A DNA stretch of 64,000 bases from Bacillota bacterium (GTDB taxonomy: Bacteria; Bacillota; UBA4882; UBA8346), in NCBI GenBank assembly GCA_023401925.1, contig JAEXDA010000057.1, positions 124,001 through 188,000 of the forward strand. Direction: 5' to 3'. The position numbers were made by a program, and so were the translations under genes. The notes under the pieces are model-generated. The model saw nothing but the letters and a program-made list of their open reading frames with translations, ran no database searches and was not told the origin of the DNA. This document shows positions 50,744 through 59,616 of the stretch, in pieces. Numbering within the stretch: the first letter of the stretch is position 1; each line of letters opens with the position of its first letter.

Positions 50744-51442
50744 TTATTTCAGAATTTGAAATACAACCAGAGAAATCAGGCATCCAAGCGTACCTCCGGC
50801 AATAACCTCGGGCCAGGTATGAACATGATTTTCAACCCGGCTCTCTGCAATCAGCAGCACTAAAAATCCTGCCAAAAAGAAGACTAAGCTATTGTGACAG
50901 ATAAAAAAAATAGCCGTAGCAGCTGAAGCTCCAAGTGCCGTATGACCACTGGGCATACCCCCCTGGATGAGTCGCGCCTTTTTGGTAATTGACTTACTGA
51001 GGATGACCACGACAATTGTCAACAAAATAGCTACCAGACTCAGATAAGCCGGAGCTCTTTGCAACGATTCAATCACTCTGGGAATCAGCGGGTCGAATTT
51101 GGGAGCAAAAATCAGATACCCAACGATAATTGCCAACACGGCAGCAACCAGTACGGCACCGGCAGACACATTTTTAATAATTGCCGCCAAAGGATGATAG
51201 TCTGGGGTTATTAAATCAACCGTTACCTCTAAAGCAGTATTCATCATCTCCGTTACTATCACGAAAGCAATGGTCATAAAGAGGATTAAAATCTCCAATT
51301 TCGTCAATTGAAGAAGTAGTGACAAGATTAATACTCCGCCGGTGGTCAGGAAGTGCAAGCGAATATTGCGCTGTGTCTTAAATGCGTAAATTATCCCTTC
51401 GAACGCATTATTAAAAGAGTCCAGGAGGCTTCTCGACCTCAA
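50744..51442 (-). CDS. dgkA: Fusion of DgkA-type kinase and PAP2 phosphatase
   Basis: A 232-residue membrane protein from TTG 51442 behind GGGAGGAAA. Residues 1-115 are a DgkA/undecaprenol kinase: NAFEGIIYAFKTQRNIRLHF and IVTEMMNTALEVTVDLITPD. Residues about 130-232 are a PAP2 domain with ITKKARLIQGGMPSGHTALG and SRVENHVHTWPEVIAG, covering the lipid-phosphatase motifs. One chain thus has kinase and phosphatase modules acting on lipid carriers, probably undecaprenol and undecaprenyl phosphates. It sits three bases after ybeY. Confidence 0.9.
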   Translation of the reverse strand: MRSRSLLDSFNNAFEGIIYAFKTQRNIRLHFLTTGGVLILSLLLQLTKLEILILFMTIAFVIVTEMMNTALEVTVDLITPDYHPLAAIIKNVSAGAVLVAAVLAIIVGYLIFAPKFDPLIPRVIESLQRAPAYLSLVAILLTIVVVILSKSITKKARLIQGGMPSGHTALGASAATAIFFICHNSLVFFLAGFLVLLIAESRVENHVHTWPEVIAGGTLGCLISLVVFQILK

Positions 51443-51444
51443 AT

Positions 51445-51915
51445 CTATTTCCTCCCTATCTGAAAAGCAGCCAATATTTTTTCTTCTTCAGTACGCATCG
51501 CGACTGTATCTTCCGGGGTTTGGTGATCATAACCCAACAAATGCAATAAACCGTGGATAGCCAGATAATTAAGTTCGCGAATTAAGGAATGCTCATACTC
51601 TTTGGACTGATCAACTGCACGTTCCATCGATATGAAGATATCGCCCAATAGTTCTGGGGCATCCTCCGGCAAAACATCTTGACCTTCGGTCACATCTTCC
51701 TCCATAGCAAAAGACAAAACGTCGGTGGGTTGATCCAAACCGCGATATTGCGAATTTAACTCCTGGATATATTGATTGTCCACTAAGACAACACTGACTT
51801 CGGATTGAGGCTTTTGGTGCGCATTCAAGGCGTTTTGTAAAACATCCTCCAACAAATGGAGCCATTGTTCCTCAACCGGAATGATTTCCTGAATATTATT
51901 TACCAGTATCGCCAT
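51445..51915 (-). CDS. ybeY: Endoribonuclease YbeY
   Basis: A 156-residue zinc enzyme of rRNA maturation. QYRGLDQPTDVLSFAMEED and LNYLAIHGLLHLLGYDH, holding the H-x3-H-x5-H metal site, are diagnostic. ATG 51915 behind AAAGGAAG overlaps the end of the upstream HD gene by 20 bases, indicating coupled translation. Followed directly by the kinase-phosphatase fusion. Confidence 0.96.
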   Translation of the reverse strand: MAILVNNIQEIIPVEEQWLHLLEDVLQNALNAHQKPQSEVSVVLVDNQYIQELNSQYRGLDQPTDVLSFAMEEDVTEGQDVLPEDAPELLGDIFISMERAVDQSKEYEHSLIRELNYLAIHGLLHLLGYDHQTPEDTVAMRTEEEKILAAFQIGRK

Positions 51916-54097
51916 TGGTCTTCTTCCTTTCAATTTCTTGGAGGACATTATCCGGATATTCAATCCGGTTATGGAACATTCCGCCCAGTACTTTGATAAA
52001 ACTATTTTTGACATTATTCAGATCTTTGAGTGTTAAGTTGCACTCATCAAATTGACCGTCATCCAGGCGTTCGCGAATAATCCTTTGTACCAGGGTTTCA
52101 ACTTTGGCGGGCGTAGGCTTCGGTAAAGACTTCACAGCTGCCTCCACCGAATCAGCCAACATTACCAAAGCGGCTTCCTTGGTTTGAGGTTTAGGTCCCT
52201 CATAGCGGAAATCCTCTTCGATTAAATTTTCTTTTTCAACTTGCGCATTTTCTGATGCACGTCTATAAAAGTAGCGCACCAAATCCGTACCGTGATGCTG
52301 TTCAATGATTTCCACCAATTTCTCCGGTAACCCATGTTCTCGGGCAATTTCGGCCCCTTCTTTCACATGATAGGTAATGATTAAAGTGCTGAGTGTGGGA
52401 TTGAGCTTTTCATGGGGATTATCCTGAGTAAACAGGTTTTCTACAAAGAAATAAGGTCGTTTGATTTTCCCGATATCATGATAATAAGAACCTACCCGAA
52501 CCCATAAAGCATCCGCACCGATACCCTCAGCTGCGGCTTCGGCCAAATTGCCGACCATAATACTATGATGGTAAGTACCCGGAGCTTCGATTTGGAGTCT
52601 TCGCAGCAATGGGTGGCCTGGATTGGAAAGTTCCAGCAAACGGATGGCCGAAGTGAGCCGGAAAAGATGTTCCAAAAACGGTAAAGAGCCGATGGCCAGT
52701 ACGGCCGATAAAAAACCATTGGCAATCGAAAGCATCACCGCCTGATAATCAAAAGTGGTACGGAAAAGTAGATTGATCAGAGTTACGGTAACCGCATTGA
52801 CAAACATTAAAATAAAGCCACATCGCACCAGATCTCTCTGACGCCCAAATTTTAGAAGCACCAGGACAGGAACCGCACCGCTCACAAAATAAAAAATGGT
52901 CAGCGCCAGACTATAATCAACAATGATACCTCCCAGCAAACTGAGGATCACGGTCATAGCCAATGCTAACTGAGGATTAATCAAAATTGTCATCAGCATC
53001 GAACCAAAACTAATCGGAGCCAAATAAGGCAAGGTGTTATTCTCTGTCAAGGATAATACCTTAATAAGCCCGACTACAATAAGAAACAACAACAAGAGCA
53101 GATATAACAAACGCTCCTGCTTAAATAATTCATTATGAAATTGCCAAATATAAAGGGTTACCAGGCCGATGAGGAGAAGAATAAAACAGGATAAGCTCAA
53201 GAAAACTTGAATGCGGTTGGATTTGGTGACAATTAAGTGCAAATCCTGCAACATCTTTAAATCATTCTCGGTAACAACCTGATCCTTAGCGATCAATACC
53301 TCGCCGGCGTGATGAACCACTTCCGGTACCTCGCCGCGGACCCGGTTTTCAATTTTTTTAATTTTAGTAGCATTGATGATCAAATTGGGTTGAACGACAG
53401 CCTCCAATAAACTGACCACTGTCGAAGCAATTTCCGGGGATACCTTTTGTTCCGCAACCATTTGGGGTAATAAAAGCCGGATAGTGGCAACACTTTTTGA
53501 GTCGATCCGCTGATGCTGCTCAATGTCAGCAATAAGCTGATGGCTTTTGATTTTGAGTTCCTGGTAAAAGTCATCCGGCAATAGGACTATCCGCTTTAGC
53601 ATACTGAAATTGGGGGTCTGGTAAAAAAAATTTTTATAGTTTTCAATTCGAATTGAATTCGAATTGAAGGTTTTGGTTGGAGCGGCCAGATATTTTTTGC
53701 GTGTTAAATCAATCGCCTCAAAAAAGCGATTGAGCTTAAAAGAAATCATCTGACTAACTTGTTCGTCGACTTGATAATTATCCGGATCCTGCATTGCAAT
53801 TTCTAAAGCCCGATCCACCGCATCCTTCTGAGCAAGCCTGGTAGCCTCTCGATCGGAGACATCTTTGGGCGCGATAATCTCAACCTTGCTGGCTTGTCCA
53901 ACTTTCAAATCATAAGTATGAGGCGACAAATTAAACTGCAATAACGTAATCAGCATGGAAAAACAGAAAACGATTAAAAATCCCTCTCGAAAGGAAGGCA
54001 GCCTTAAAATACCGCTAATTTTACTCATCATTTCAAACGGCATGACACTACTTTTAGATTTTTTGGAATTTACATTTTGGTTTTCATTGAGCTCCAA
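51896..54097 (-). CDS. pgpH: 7TM-HD cyclic-di-AMP phosphodiesterase (PgpH/YqfF)
   Basis: A 733-residue membrane protein: one helix near residue 45, an extracytoplasmic domain to about 305, seven helices (about 310-490) and a cytosolic HD domain with HSIMVGNLAEAAAEGIGADA, VGSYYHDIGKIKRPYFF and IEQHHGTDLVRYFY. Listeria PgpH of this architecture degrades cyclic di-AMP. The start is TTG 54097 behind AAAGGAGC, overlapping phoH by 14 bases. Confidence 0.95.
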   Translation of the reverse strand: MELNENQNVNSKKSKSSVMPFEMMSKISGILRLPSFREGFLIVFCFSMLITLLQFNLSPHTYDLKVGQASKVEIIAPKDVSDREATRLAQKDAVDRALEIAMQDPDNYQVDEQVSQMISFKLNRFFEAIDLTRKKYLAAPTKTFNSNSIRIENYKNFFYQTPNFSMLKRIVLLPDDFYQELKIKSHQLIADIEQHQRIDSKSVATIRLLLPQMVAEQKVSPEIASTVVSLLEAVVQPNLIINATKIKKIENRVRGEVPEVVHHAGEVLIAKDQVVTENDLKMLQDLHLIVTKSNRIQVFLSLSCFILLLIGLVTLYIWQFHNELFKQERLLYLLLLLFLIVVGLIKVLSLTENNTLPYLAPISFGSMLMTILINPQLALAMTVILSLLGGIIVDYSLALTIFYFVSGAVPVLVLLKFGRQRDLVRCGFILMFVNAVTVTLINLLFRTTFDYQAVMLSIANGFLSAVLAIGSLPFLEHLFRLTSAIRLLELSNPGHPLLRRLQIEAPGTYHHSIMVGNLAEAAAEGIGADALWVRVGSYYHDIGKIKRPYFFVENLFTQDNPHEKLNPTLSTLIITYHVKEGAEIAREHGLPEKLVEIIEQHHGTDLVRYFYRRASENAQVEKENLIEEDFRYEGPKPQTKEAALVMLADSVEAAVKSLPKPTPAKVETLVQRIIRERLDDGQFDECNLTLKDLNNVKNSFIKVLGGMFHNRIEYPDNVLQEIERKKTNGDTGK

Positions 54098-55076
54098 GAT
54101 TGCCAGCTCCTTTAGAGTTTACCGTTTGTTGGTAACGTTCATAGGCCCGGATAATTTTCTGAACAAGTTCATGTCTTACCACATCCCGATCGGTCAACAT
54201 GACCACAGCGATACCGGGGATATCGGCAAAAATCTCACCCACTTGGGCTAACCCCGAAATGGTACCTTTCGGTAAATCCACCTGAGTAATATCACCGGTG
54301 ACGACAGCTTTCGAACCGAATCCCATCCGGGTCAGAAACATTTTCATTTGTTCAGGTGTTGTGTTTTGAGCTTCATCCAAAATAATAAATGAATCATCCA
54401 GCGTTCGCCCGCGCATATATGCTAAAGGGGCAATTTCAATAATGCCCCGCTCCAAATACTTTTGGAATAAATCGACCCCCATCACATCATAAAGAGCATC
54501 ATAAAGGGGACGTAAATATGGATCTACTTTTTCCTGTAAGTCTCCTGGCAAAAACCCCAGTTTTTCTCCGGCTTCTACTGCCGGGCGAGTTAAAATCAGA
54601 CGGTTTACGGTTTTTGCTTGTAATGCGGCTACCGCCAGCGCCACGGCAATATAAGTTTTTCCTGTCCCTGCAGGCCCGATCCCGAAAGTAAGGCCATGAT
54701 GAAGGATGGATTCTACATATTGTTTCTGACCTATGGTGCGGGGGAATATTTTTTTACCGCGTGCAGTGACGGCCACTACCTCTTCTGTAAGCGCTGTTGC
54801 CTTATTCAATTGGTTTTCCTGAGCCAAATGCACCAAATAACGAATTTCATCCAAAGAAGCGGTATGCCCTTTTCTTAACTGCTGATTCAAAAGTTCAATA
54901 ACAGCCATTCCCTGATCAATCCGGGTTTGTTCACCATTTAAGATAAGTTCATTTCCCCGTGAAAAAATCGTTATCTTCAAACCCTCTTCAATAAGCCGGA
55001 TGTTTTCCTCCAGCTTTCCAATTAACTGTGGCGCTATCCTGGGTTCAAGTTCTAATTTATATTCAACATTATTCAA
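54084..55076 (-). CDS. phoH: PhoH-like ATPase
   Basis: A 330-residue protein. An N-terminal KH-like segment (1-100) precedes the ATPase core: Walker A GPAGTGKTYIAVALAVAALQ, LILTRPAVEAGEKLGFLPGD, Walker B SFIILDEAQNTTPEQMKMFL and VTGDITQVDLPKG. Thought to act as an RNA helicase or nuclease factor next to YbeY. The apparent start is TTG 55076 with a GGGG-rich site slightly distant. Nothing else lies in the 147 bases to yqfD. Confidence 0.95.
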   Translation of the reverse strand: MNNVEYKLELEPRIAPQLIGKLEENIRLIEEGLKITIFSRGNELILNGEQTRIDQGMAVIELLNQQLRKGHTASLDEIRYLVHLAQENQLNKATALTEEVVAVTARGKKIFPRTIGQKQYVESILHHGLTFGIGPAGTGKTYIAVALAVAALQAKTVNRLILTRPAVEAGEKLGFLPGDLQEKVDPYLRPLYDALYDVMGVDLFQKYLERGIIEIAPLAYMRGRTLDDSFIILDEAQNTTPEQMKMFLTRMGFGSKAVVTGDITQVDLPKGTISGLAQVGEIFADIPGIAVVMLTDRDVVRHELVQKIIRAYERYQQTVNSKGAGNLGAQ

Positions 55077-55222
55077 TAATAAATGTTGCCCCTTTCCTCT
55101 CTAATCCAAAAAGACGATTTTTTTACATCGTTTAATCATAAGATATTTAATAGTCTGTGTCCCTTTTATTAAACCATACTGCTATGAAAATGAATCGATG
55201 CCTTCATATAGAGTTTTCCAAA

Positions 55223-56431
55223 TCATTTCCCAATGGAACTTTTATTTTTTATAAACGAGATTTTGGCTATGTCTTCTAGTTTCTCATACGTTGTGGTATA
55301 CTTGATGAAATTCTCTTCCGAAATCCAAGTTCGAGCGGAAGGGGTAGCCTTTAGATCCAGCTTTTTAACTCTTTCATTCATTTCATCCAAAACGGTTTTT
55401 TCAATTTCACGGCGGCTTTGAACCTTACGATGCCAGATTACCTTTTGCCAGGTATCTTTTATTATTTCTACATTGTCGAACGGATTCCTTCCTTGATAAA
55501 GAGGCCGACGCCAACGCGACCAGTAATAGTTGTATTTGGGTCGCTTGCCAAAACTGATTAGCGGAAAAAGTTTTCGTCCCCATCTTAATTGATACTTCTG
55601 AAAAAAATCTCGGTTTATTTCAGGGCGCCAAACAATTTTCGGCTCTACGATTTCAAAATCATACCATACCCTAGCTACCACAATTCCACTAGCAGCTATT
55701 TCGTGTTTCTCAAGTTCTTTTGTTTCCGAATTCGTGAGCCATTGTACGCCACTAATTAGTAAATCGCCCTTTGCCACTGTATCTCCTTCTTTGACAGCCG
55801 GTACCCCTCTTACCACAACCATCTTGGTAACAACTCCATCCTTGGCAGCCACAATATCACAAGACTCCACCGGCGCAGGCACATTTTTACGTTTTACAAC
55901 CCTCACTTCAGCTACCACACCGTGTACCGTGATTGCCAACCAGACGGCGCCTGGCGTGTGGATCATGACTTCCCTTTCGATTAAATTTTTTTTCTGTATA
56001 ATTTCCTTGCGTGAGGACCCTATCTTCAATCCTAAACGCGAAAGATCGACTAACAATTGTTGCCGTTCGGCATCTTCAAAACCGTCAACCTTAATAATAA
56101 AAACGAATGAACTTAAGTATACCAAGAAACTTATCAGTATCATAGCCCCTATCCAAAAAAATTTACGCCGTGCCAATTTACGTTTGATAAAAGGCAATCC
56201 CTTTTTTTGATAAATTTTCACTGTGGTGTGAGTTTTACGGACAATCCCCCGAATTCTGGAAAAGCCATGAGCCCGGATTTTTACTTCCGCAACCTCAGTT
56301 CCCAAACGTCTTACATCCCATAAATATAATCCCGAACCGGTTAGCAAATTTAAAAATTTTTCCAAATGGGCACCCCGGACTATCAGTTGAATATATCCTG
56401 TGAAAAAAGATACCACCCGTTCCAAATTCAA
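55223..56431 (-). CDS. yqfD: Sporulation protein YqfD
   Basis: A 402-residue protein beginning at TTG 56431 behind GGAGGTAATG. LERVVSFFTGYIQLIVRGAH starts the family; one membrane helix (about 92-112, FFWIGAMILISFLVYLSSFV) is followed by a FtsQ/POTRA-like start FIIKVDGFEDAERQQLLVDL and an exported region with GDLLISGVQW. YqfD is made in the mother cell during sporulation in Bacillus (sigma E regulon). Four bases separate it from yqfC. Confidence 0.93.
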   Translation of the reverse strand: MNLERVVSFFTGYIQLIVRGAHLEKFLNLLTGSGLYLWDVRRLGTEVAEVKIRAHGFSRIRGIVRKTHTTVKIYQKKGLPFIKRKLARRKFFWIGAMILISFLVYLSSFVFIIKVDGFEDAERQQLLVDLSRLGLKIGSSRKEIIQKKNLIEREVMIHTPGAVWLAITVHGVVAEVRVVKRKNVPAPVESCDIVAAKDGVVTKMVVVRGVPAVKEGDTVAKGDLLISGVQWLTNSETKELEKHEIAASGIVVARVWYDFEIVEPKIVWRPEINRDFFQKYQLRWGRKLFPLISFGKRPKYNYYWSRWRRPLYQGRNPFDNVEIIKDTWQKVIWHRKVQSRREIEKTVLDEMNERVKKLDLKATPSARTWISEENFIKYTTTYEKLEDIAKISFIKNKSSIGK

Positions 56432-56435
56432 TTCA

Positions 56436-56723
56436 TTACCTCCAGTCAATCCATTCGAGTTGATTGATTTTTCCCTCCACGATAACTTCTTCTTTCACAG
56501 CCGATACAATCGTCAACCCTGACCCGGTAATTTTTAACTCTCCAAAACGAGTGTTGATTCTCACCAAAGTCTGGTCATATTCGATGACTCCCCGATGATT
56601 GCTAATGGATAAATTTTTGTTGCCGCTGATCGTCATTCTTGGCCAATCAATCACCGTATCAAGCGGGATATCTAAAAAACCAGCTAATTTATGCGTGATT
56701 GGAATTCGTTTCCGTTGCCCCAA
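56436..56723 (-). CDS. yqfC: Sporulation protein YqfC
   Basis: A 95-residue protein: LAGFLDIPLDTVIDWPRMTI, then GNKNLSISNHRGVIEYDQTL and FGELKITGSGLTIVSAVKEE, the YqfC/YabP-like pattern of spore-coat-stage proteins. Start TTG 56723. Its ribosome site GGGGGGA is the 3' arm of the hairpin at 56728-56760. Paired with yqfD as in other spore formers. Confidence 0.92.
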   Translation of the reverse strand: MGQRKRIPITHKLAGFLDIPLDTVIDWPRMTISGNKNLSISNHRGVIEYDQTLVRINTRFGELKITGSGLTIVSAVKEEVIVEGKINQLEWIDWR

Positions 56724-56760
56724 AAAAATCCCCCCCTATGGTTTATGCTCAGGGGAGGAT
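56722..56760 (-). terminator. Hairpin: ylbJ terminator overlapping yqfC ribosome site
   Basis: ATCCTCCCCT / AGGGGGGAT (one G-T wobble) with a 13-base loop, followed on the minus strand by seven T residues. It sits four bases after the ylbJ stop, and its T-tract runs into the yqfC TTG start. Confidence 0.7.
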
Positions 56761-56763
56761 ATT

Positions 56764-58023
56764 TTATTTCTTATTTTTATCTTTAAAAATAATCCGGTAC
56801 CGCTGATGGAAATAAATAAAAGACGAGAGAAGAATGAGCAGACCCAAAATCACCAGTATTTGCTCGCCGGAAAAGACAATCCGATCCAGCGGATGAAATC
56901 TCTTGCCCATAGGTGCACTTACTGCCAAATGATTTCTGAGGGGAGAAAATACAGGCATTAGCGGTCCCATCAGCATCCAAGTAAAAATGGCTGCAAATAA
57001 TCCGTGCAAAAAACGGGCAGCCATGTAAGGAGCCATTCGAATATCAGTATCGTGAATCACACTGGCAACCTGGCCATGCACACATAATCCGCTCCAAGCA
57101 ATAATCCAGCTGGCAATCATGGCTTTATCAACAAGCGGAGCGGATGCCCTGCCCGCGGCCATACTTCCCAAATCAATTTCCAAAATACCGTAAAATATTG
57201 CATGGACCAAATGGGGATCCATATTAAAAATCCTTAAAATTCCTTCAAAAACCGGCGCCAAAATCCCAAAAAACCCGAAAACCGTCAACATTTTTACAAG
57301 TACTGAAAAAAGCATAATAAAACCGCCAATCATTAACAGAGTTGTCATTGATTCCTTTACAGCATCTCCAAGGAGTCTGCCGAAAGGACGCCCGTCTTCA
57401 CGACGGGCTTTGAATAGCTCCCCCACTGCACGCTTCAGAATACCGATTTTACAGGAACCGGATACCTTTTCATCAGTCTTTCTCTCTTTTAGAGATTCCT
57501 CTTTTTTATAAAATTTAAAAACCACTCCGACCGCGAAACTAGCGATATAATGTGCTATAGCCAAGACAACCCCCAAACCCGGATACCCAAACATTCCGAC
57601 CGCCACTGCCCCAAATATGAATAACGGATCGGCCGTATTGGTAAACGAAAGCAATCGTTCGCCCTCCACCCGGGAACAAAGACCATTACGGCGGAATTTC
57701 CCCGTAATCACGGCATCCATAGGATATCCCGCCGCCAAACCCATGGATAAAGCAAATGCGCCTACTCCGGGCACATTAAATAAAGGCCTCATTAGTGGTT
57801 CCAATATCACACCAAGAAAATGGACCACGCCCATACCCAGCATCACCTCAGATAATACAAAAAATGGTAACAATGAAGGCAGCACAATATCCCAAAAAAC
57901 TTTTAGTCCCTCTATTGCGGCTTCTACTCCTTCTTTTGGGTAAATCACCAAAGAAAGTGTCAACAGGCAAACCAAGAGTGCTCCAAGTAATATTTTAATC
58001 TTGTGCAAATACACAACCCGCAC
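56764..58023 (-). CDS. ylbJ: Sporulation integral membrane protein YlbJ
   Basis: A 419-residue polytopic protein (eight or more helices) with nucleoside-transporter gate-like halves: VFWDIVLPSLLPFFVLSEVM, GLAAGYPMDAVITGKFRRNG and, in the second half, EIDLGSMAAGRASAPLVDKA and ASWIIAWSGLCVHGQVASVI. YlbJ is needed for heat-resistant spores in Bacillus. Start GTG 58023 behind GGGGAGGGGA. A charged cytosolic loop (about 185-235) splits the halves. Confidence 0.93.
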   Translation of the reverse strand: MRVVYLHKIKILLGALLVCLLTLSLVIYPKEGVEAAIEGLKVFWDIVLPSLLPFFVLSEVMLGMGVVHFLGVILEPLMRPLFNVPGVGAFALSMGLAAGYPMDAVITGKFRRNGLCSRVEGERLLSFTNTADPLFIFGAVAVGMFGYPGLGVVLAIAHYIASFAVGVVFKFYKKEESLKERKTDEKVSGSCKIGILKRAVGELFKARREDGRPFGRLLGDAVKESMTTLLMIGGFIMLFSVLVKMLTVFGFFGILAPVFEGILRIFNMDPHLVHAIFYGILEIDLGSMAAGRASAPLVDKAMIASWIIAWSGLCVHGQVASVIHDTDIRMAPYMAARFLHGLFAAIFTWMLMGPLMPVFSPLRNHLAVSAPMGKRFHPLDRIVFSGEQILVILGLLILLSSFIYFHQRYRIIFKDKNKK

Positions 58024-58264
58024 TATCTTCCCCTCCCCAGGCGCCCTCGCCCATAACAAGCAAACTTGCTTGTTTAGTTTGTTATGAATGATTCACCGAT
58101 AAAAACAAACACACCTTTACAATATATGGGTGTGTTTGAGGGGATAGAATTAATTTTTATTTAGCGTACTGTTGATTTATTGTCTAGTATTACTGATTGG
58201 GTAGGCCTCGTATTGCCTAAAAAGACCTGTTTATCCAATAGAGTTGCAAAAATCCCGTGTATAC
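58024..58264. other. Intergenic region with hairpin
   Basis: AACACACC / GGGTGTGTT (about 58108-58137) is a stable inverted repeat between trxB and ylbJ. T-tracts are absent, so its role is open. No gene. Confidence 0.4.
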
Positions 58265-59194
58265 TTAATTTAAATGTTGCTGTGCTTCAGGGTTTTTTAA
58301 TAAAAACTCCCAAGCTTTGAGAGCTGCTTTAGCTCCCTCCCCGGCTGCCACAATGATTTGTTTTTCCGGCACCGAAGTGACATCCCCGGCTGCATACAAG
58401 CCGGGAATATTGGTTCGGCACAGGCAGTCAACTTTTATTTCCCCGACCTCGTTTTTCTCTACCCAGTCTCCCAAAAAACCTTGGTTGGGATCAAGCCCTA
58501 TTTCAACGAAGACACCTTGAACATTAATTTCAAACCTTTGCTTGTTTTGGATGTCCTCCAAAACAGCCTTTTCCACCGATTTACCGCCCTTTATTTCCAC
58601 AACGGTATGGGATAAATATTTTTTAAAGTGATCAAGTTTATTTAAGCGCTCCACCAAGATATGGTCTGCCGTTAAACCGCTATTGGCGATCAACTGGATT
58701 TCCGAGGCATAATTCGCCAAATCCAAAGCTGATTTAACGGCGGAATTACCTCCTCCAACTACGGCAACCGGGAGATTTCTAAATAAGGGACCATCACAGG
58801 TGGCACAATAACTGACTCCTTTATTTCGGAATTCCTGTTCACCCGGAACATTTAAAGTACGCGGTTTTTTCCCCGAGGATACAATAACCGCTTTCGAAAC
58901 ATATTCCTGATTTTTGGTAACAACCTTGAAAGCTTCCCCTTCTTTATGAATGGCCACAACCGTGGTCAATTGCTCTTCAAGATTAAGTTCTTTCACTTGG
59001 GCTTCAAATTTTTCCATTAAAGCCTGACCGTCAATCTCTTGAAAACCCATATAATTTTCAATATCCGAAGTCCAATTAACCTGGCCGCCCAAATCCTCGC
59101 TGATAATTAATGTTTTCAAACCCTTGCGGGCTGCGAAAACACCTGCCGTCATGCCGGAGGGACCGGCCCCAACAATGATGAGATCATATATCAT
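58265..59194 (-). CDS. trxB: Thioredoxin reductase family protein
   Basis: A 309-residue flavoprotein. FAD motif IIVGAGPSGMTAGVFAA, redox-active CATC in KGVSYCATCDGPLFRNL, NADPH motif VAVVGGGNSAVKSALDLANY and C-terminal GLYAAGDVTSVPEKQIIVAA. It moves electrons from NAD(P)H to a thiol partner; the glutaredoxin-like gene 11 bases upstream is the obvious candidate. ATG 59194 behind AAGGGTGAAG. Some relatives use NADH or ferredoxin, which cannot be resolved here. Confidence 0.94.
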   Translation of the reverse strand: MIYDLIIVGAGPSGMTAGVFAARKGLKTLIISEDLGGQVNWTSDIENYMGFQEIDGQALMEKFEAQVKELNLEEQLTTVVAIHKEGEAFKVVTKNQEYVSKAVIVSSGKKPRTLNVPGEQEFRNKGVSYCATCDGPLFRNLPVAVVGGGNSAVKSALDLANYASEIQLIANSGLTADHILVERLNKLDHFKKYLSHTVVEIKGGKSVEKAVLEDIQNKQRFEINVQGVFVEIGLDPNQGFLGDWVEKNEVGEIKVDCLCRTNIPGLYAAGDVTSVPEKQIIVAAGEGAKAALKAWEFLLKNPEAQQHLN

Positions 59195-59205
59195 ACTCTT
59201 CACCC

Positions 59206-59436
59206 TTAATGCAACATATTCTCAAGTCTTTCCGGATCAAAGCCTACTACATATTGCCCGCCTTTCTTGATTACAGGCACGCTCCGCTGTCCCGTAAGGT
59301 CCACCATTTCCTGGGCAGCCCCGGAATCCTCCGCCACATCCTTCTCTTCAAAAGAAATTCCTTTATCTTTAAGGTATGATTTGGTTTTATTACACCAAGG
59401 GCAACTGGGAGTCGTGTATACAACTACATCTTCCAT
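59206..59436 (-). CDS. Glutaredoxin-like (NrdH/YruB-type) protein
   Basis: A 76-residue thioredoxin-fold protein with VVYTTPSCPWCNKTKSYLKD (active site CPWC), the TGQRSVPVI cis-Pro segment and GFDPERLENML. It lacks a glutathione-binding signature, so reduction by the adjacent thioredoxin reductase is likely. ATG 59436 behind TTGGAGG. Forms a two-gene operon with trxB. Confidence 0.92.
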   Translation of the reverse strand: MEDVVVYTTPSCPWCNKTKSYLKDKGISFEEKDVAEDSGAAQEMVDLTGQRSVPVIKKGGQYVVGFDPERLENMLH

Positions 59437-59583
59437 TGATGATTCCTCCAATTTGTTTTTTCAGATGTAGTGTCTCCGTGTTTCAAGCTTCTATCCGGAA
59501 GGTAAAAATTGTAAATTAGCTTTACTTATTTTGTAGTCCGCCTGAATGGACGTCCGCTTTTCATGCGCCCTTTTCATAAAAGT

Positions 59584-59606
59584 AAAAAAGCGCTGGAGCG
59601 CTTTTT
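59584..59606 (-). terminator. Intrinsic terminator after the TolB-like gene
   Basis: AAAAGCGCT-GG-AGCGCTTTT, flanked by A and T runs on either side, so it can work on both strands. It lies 11 bases after the minus-strand stop. Confidence 0.88.
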
Positions 59607-59616
59607 ATTTAGAATT

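Noticed and set aside
37932..58023. Whole 38-58 kb region as a novel cluster
   Set aside because: Gene order (yqfC-yqfD-phoH-yqfF-ybeY-dgkA-cdd-era; tgt-queA; secDF) is the ordinary conserved arrangement in Bacillota; only the fusion gene and the hairpin are noteworthy.
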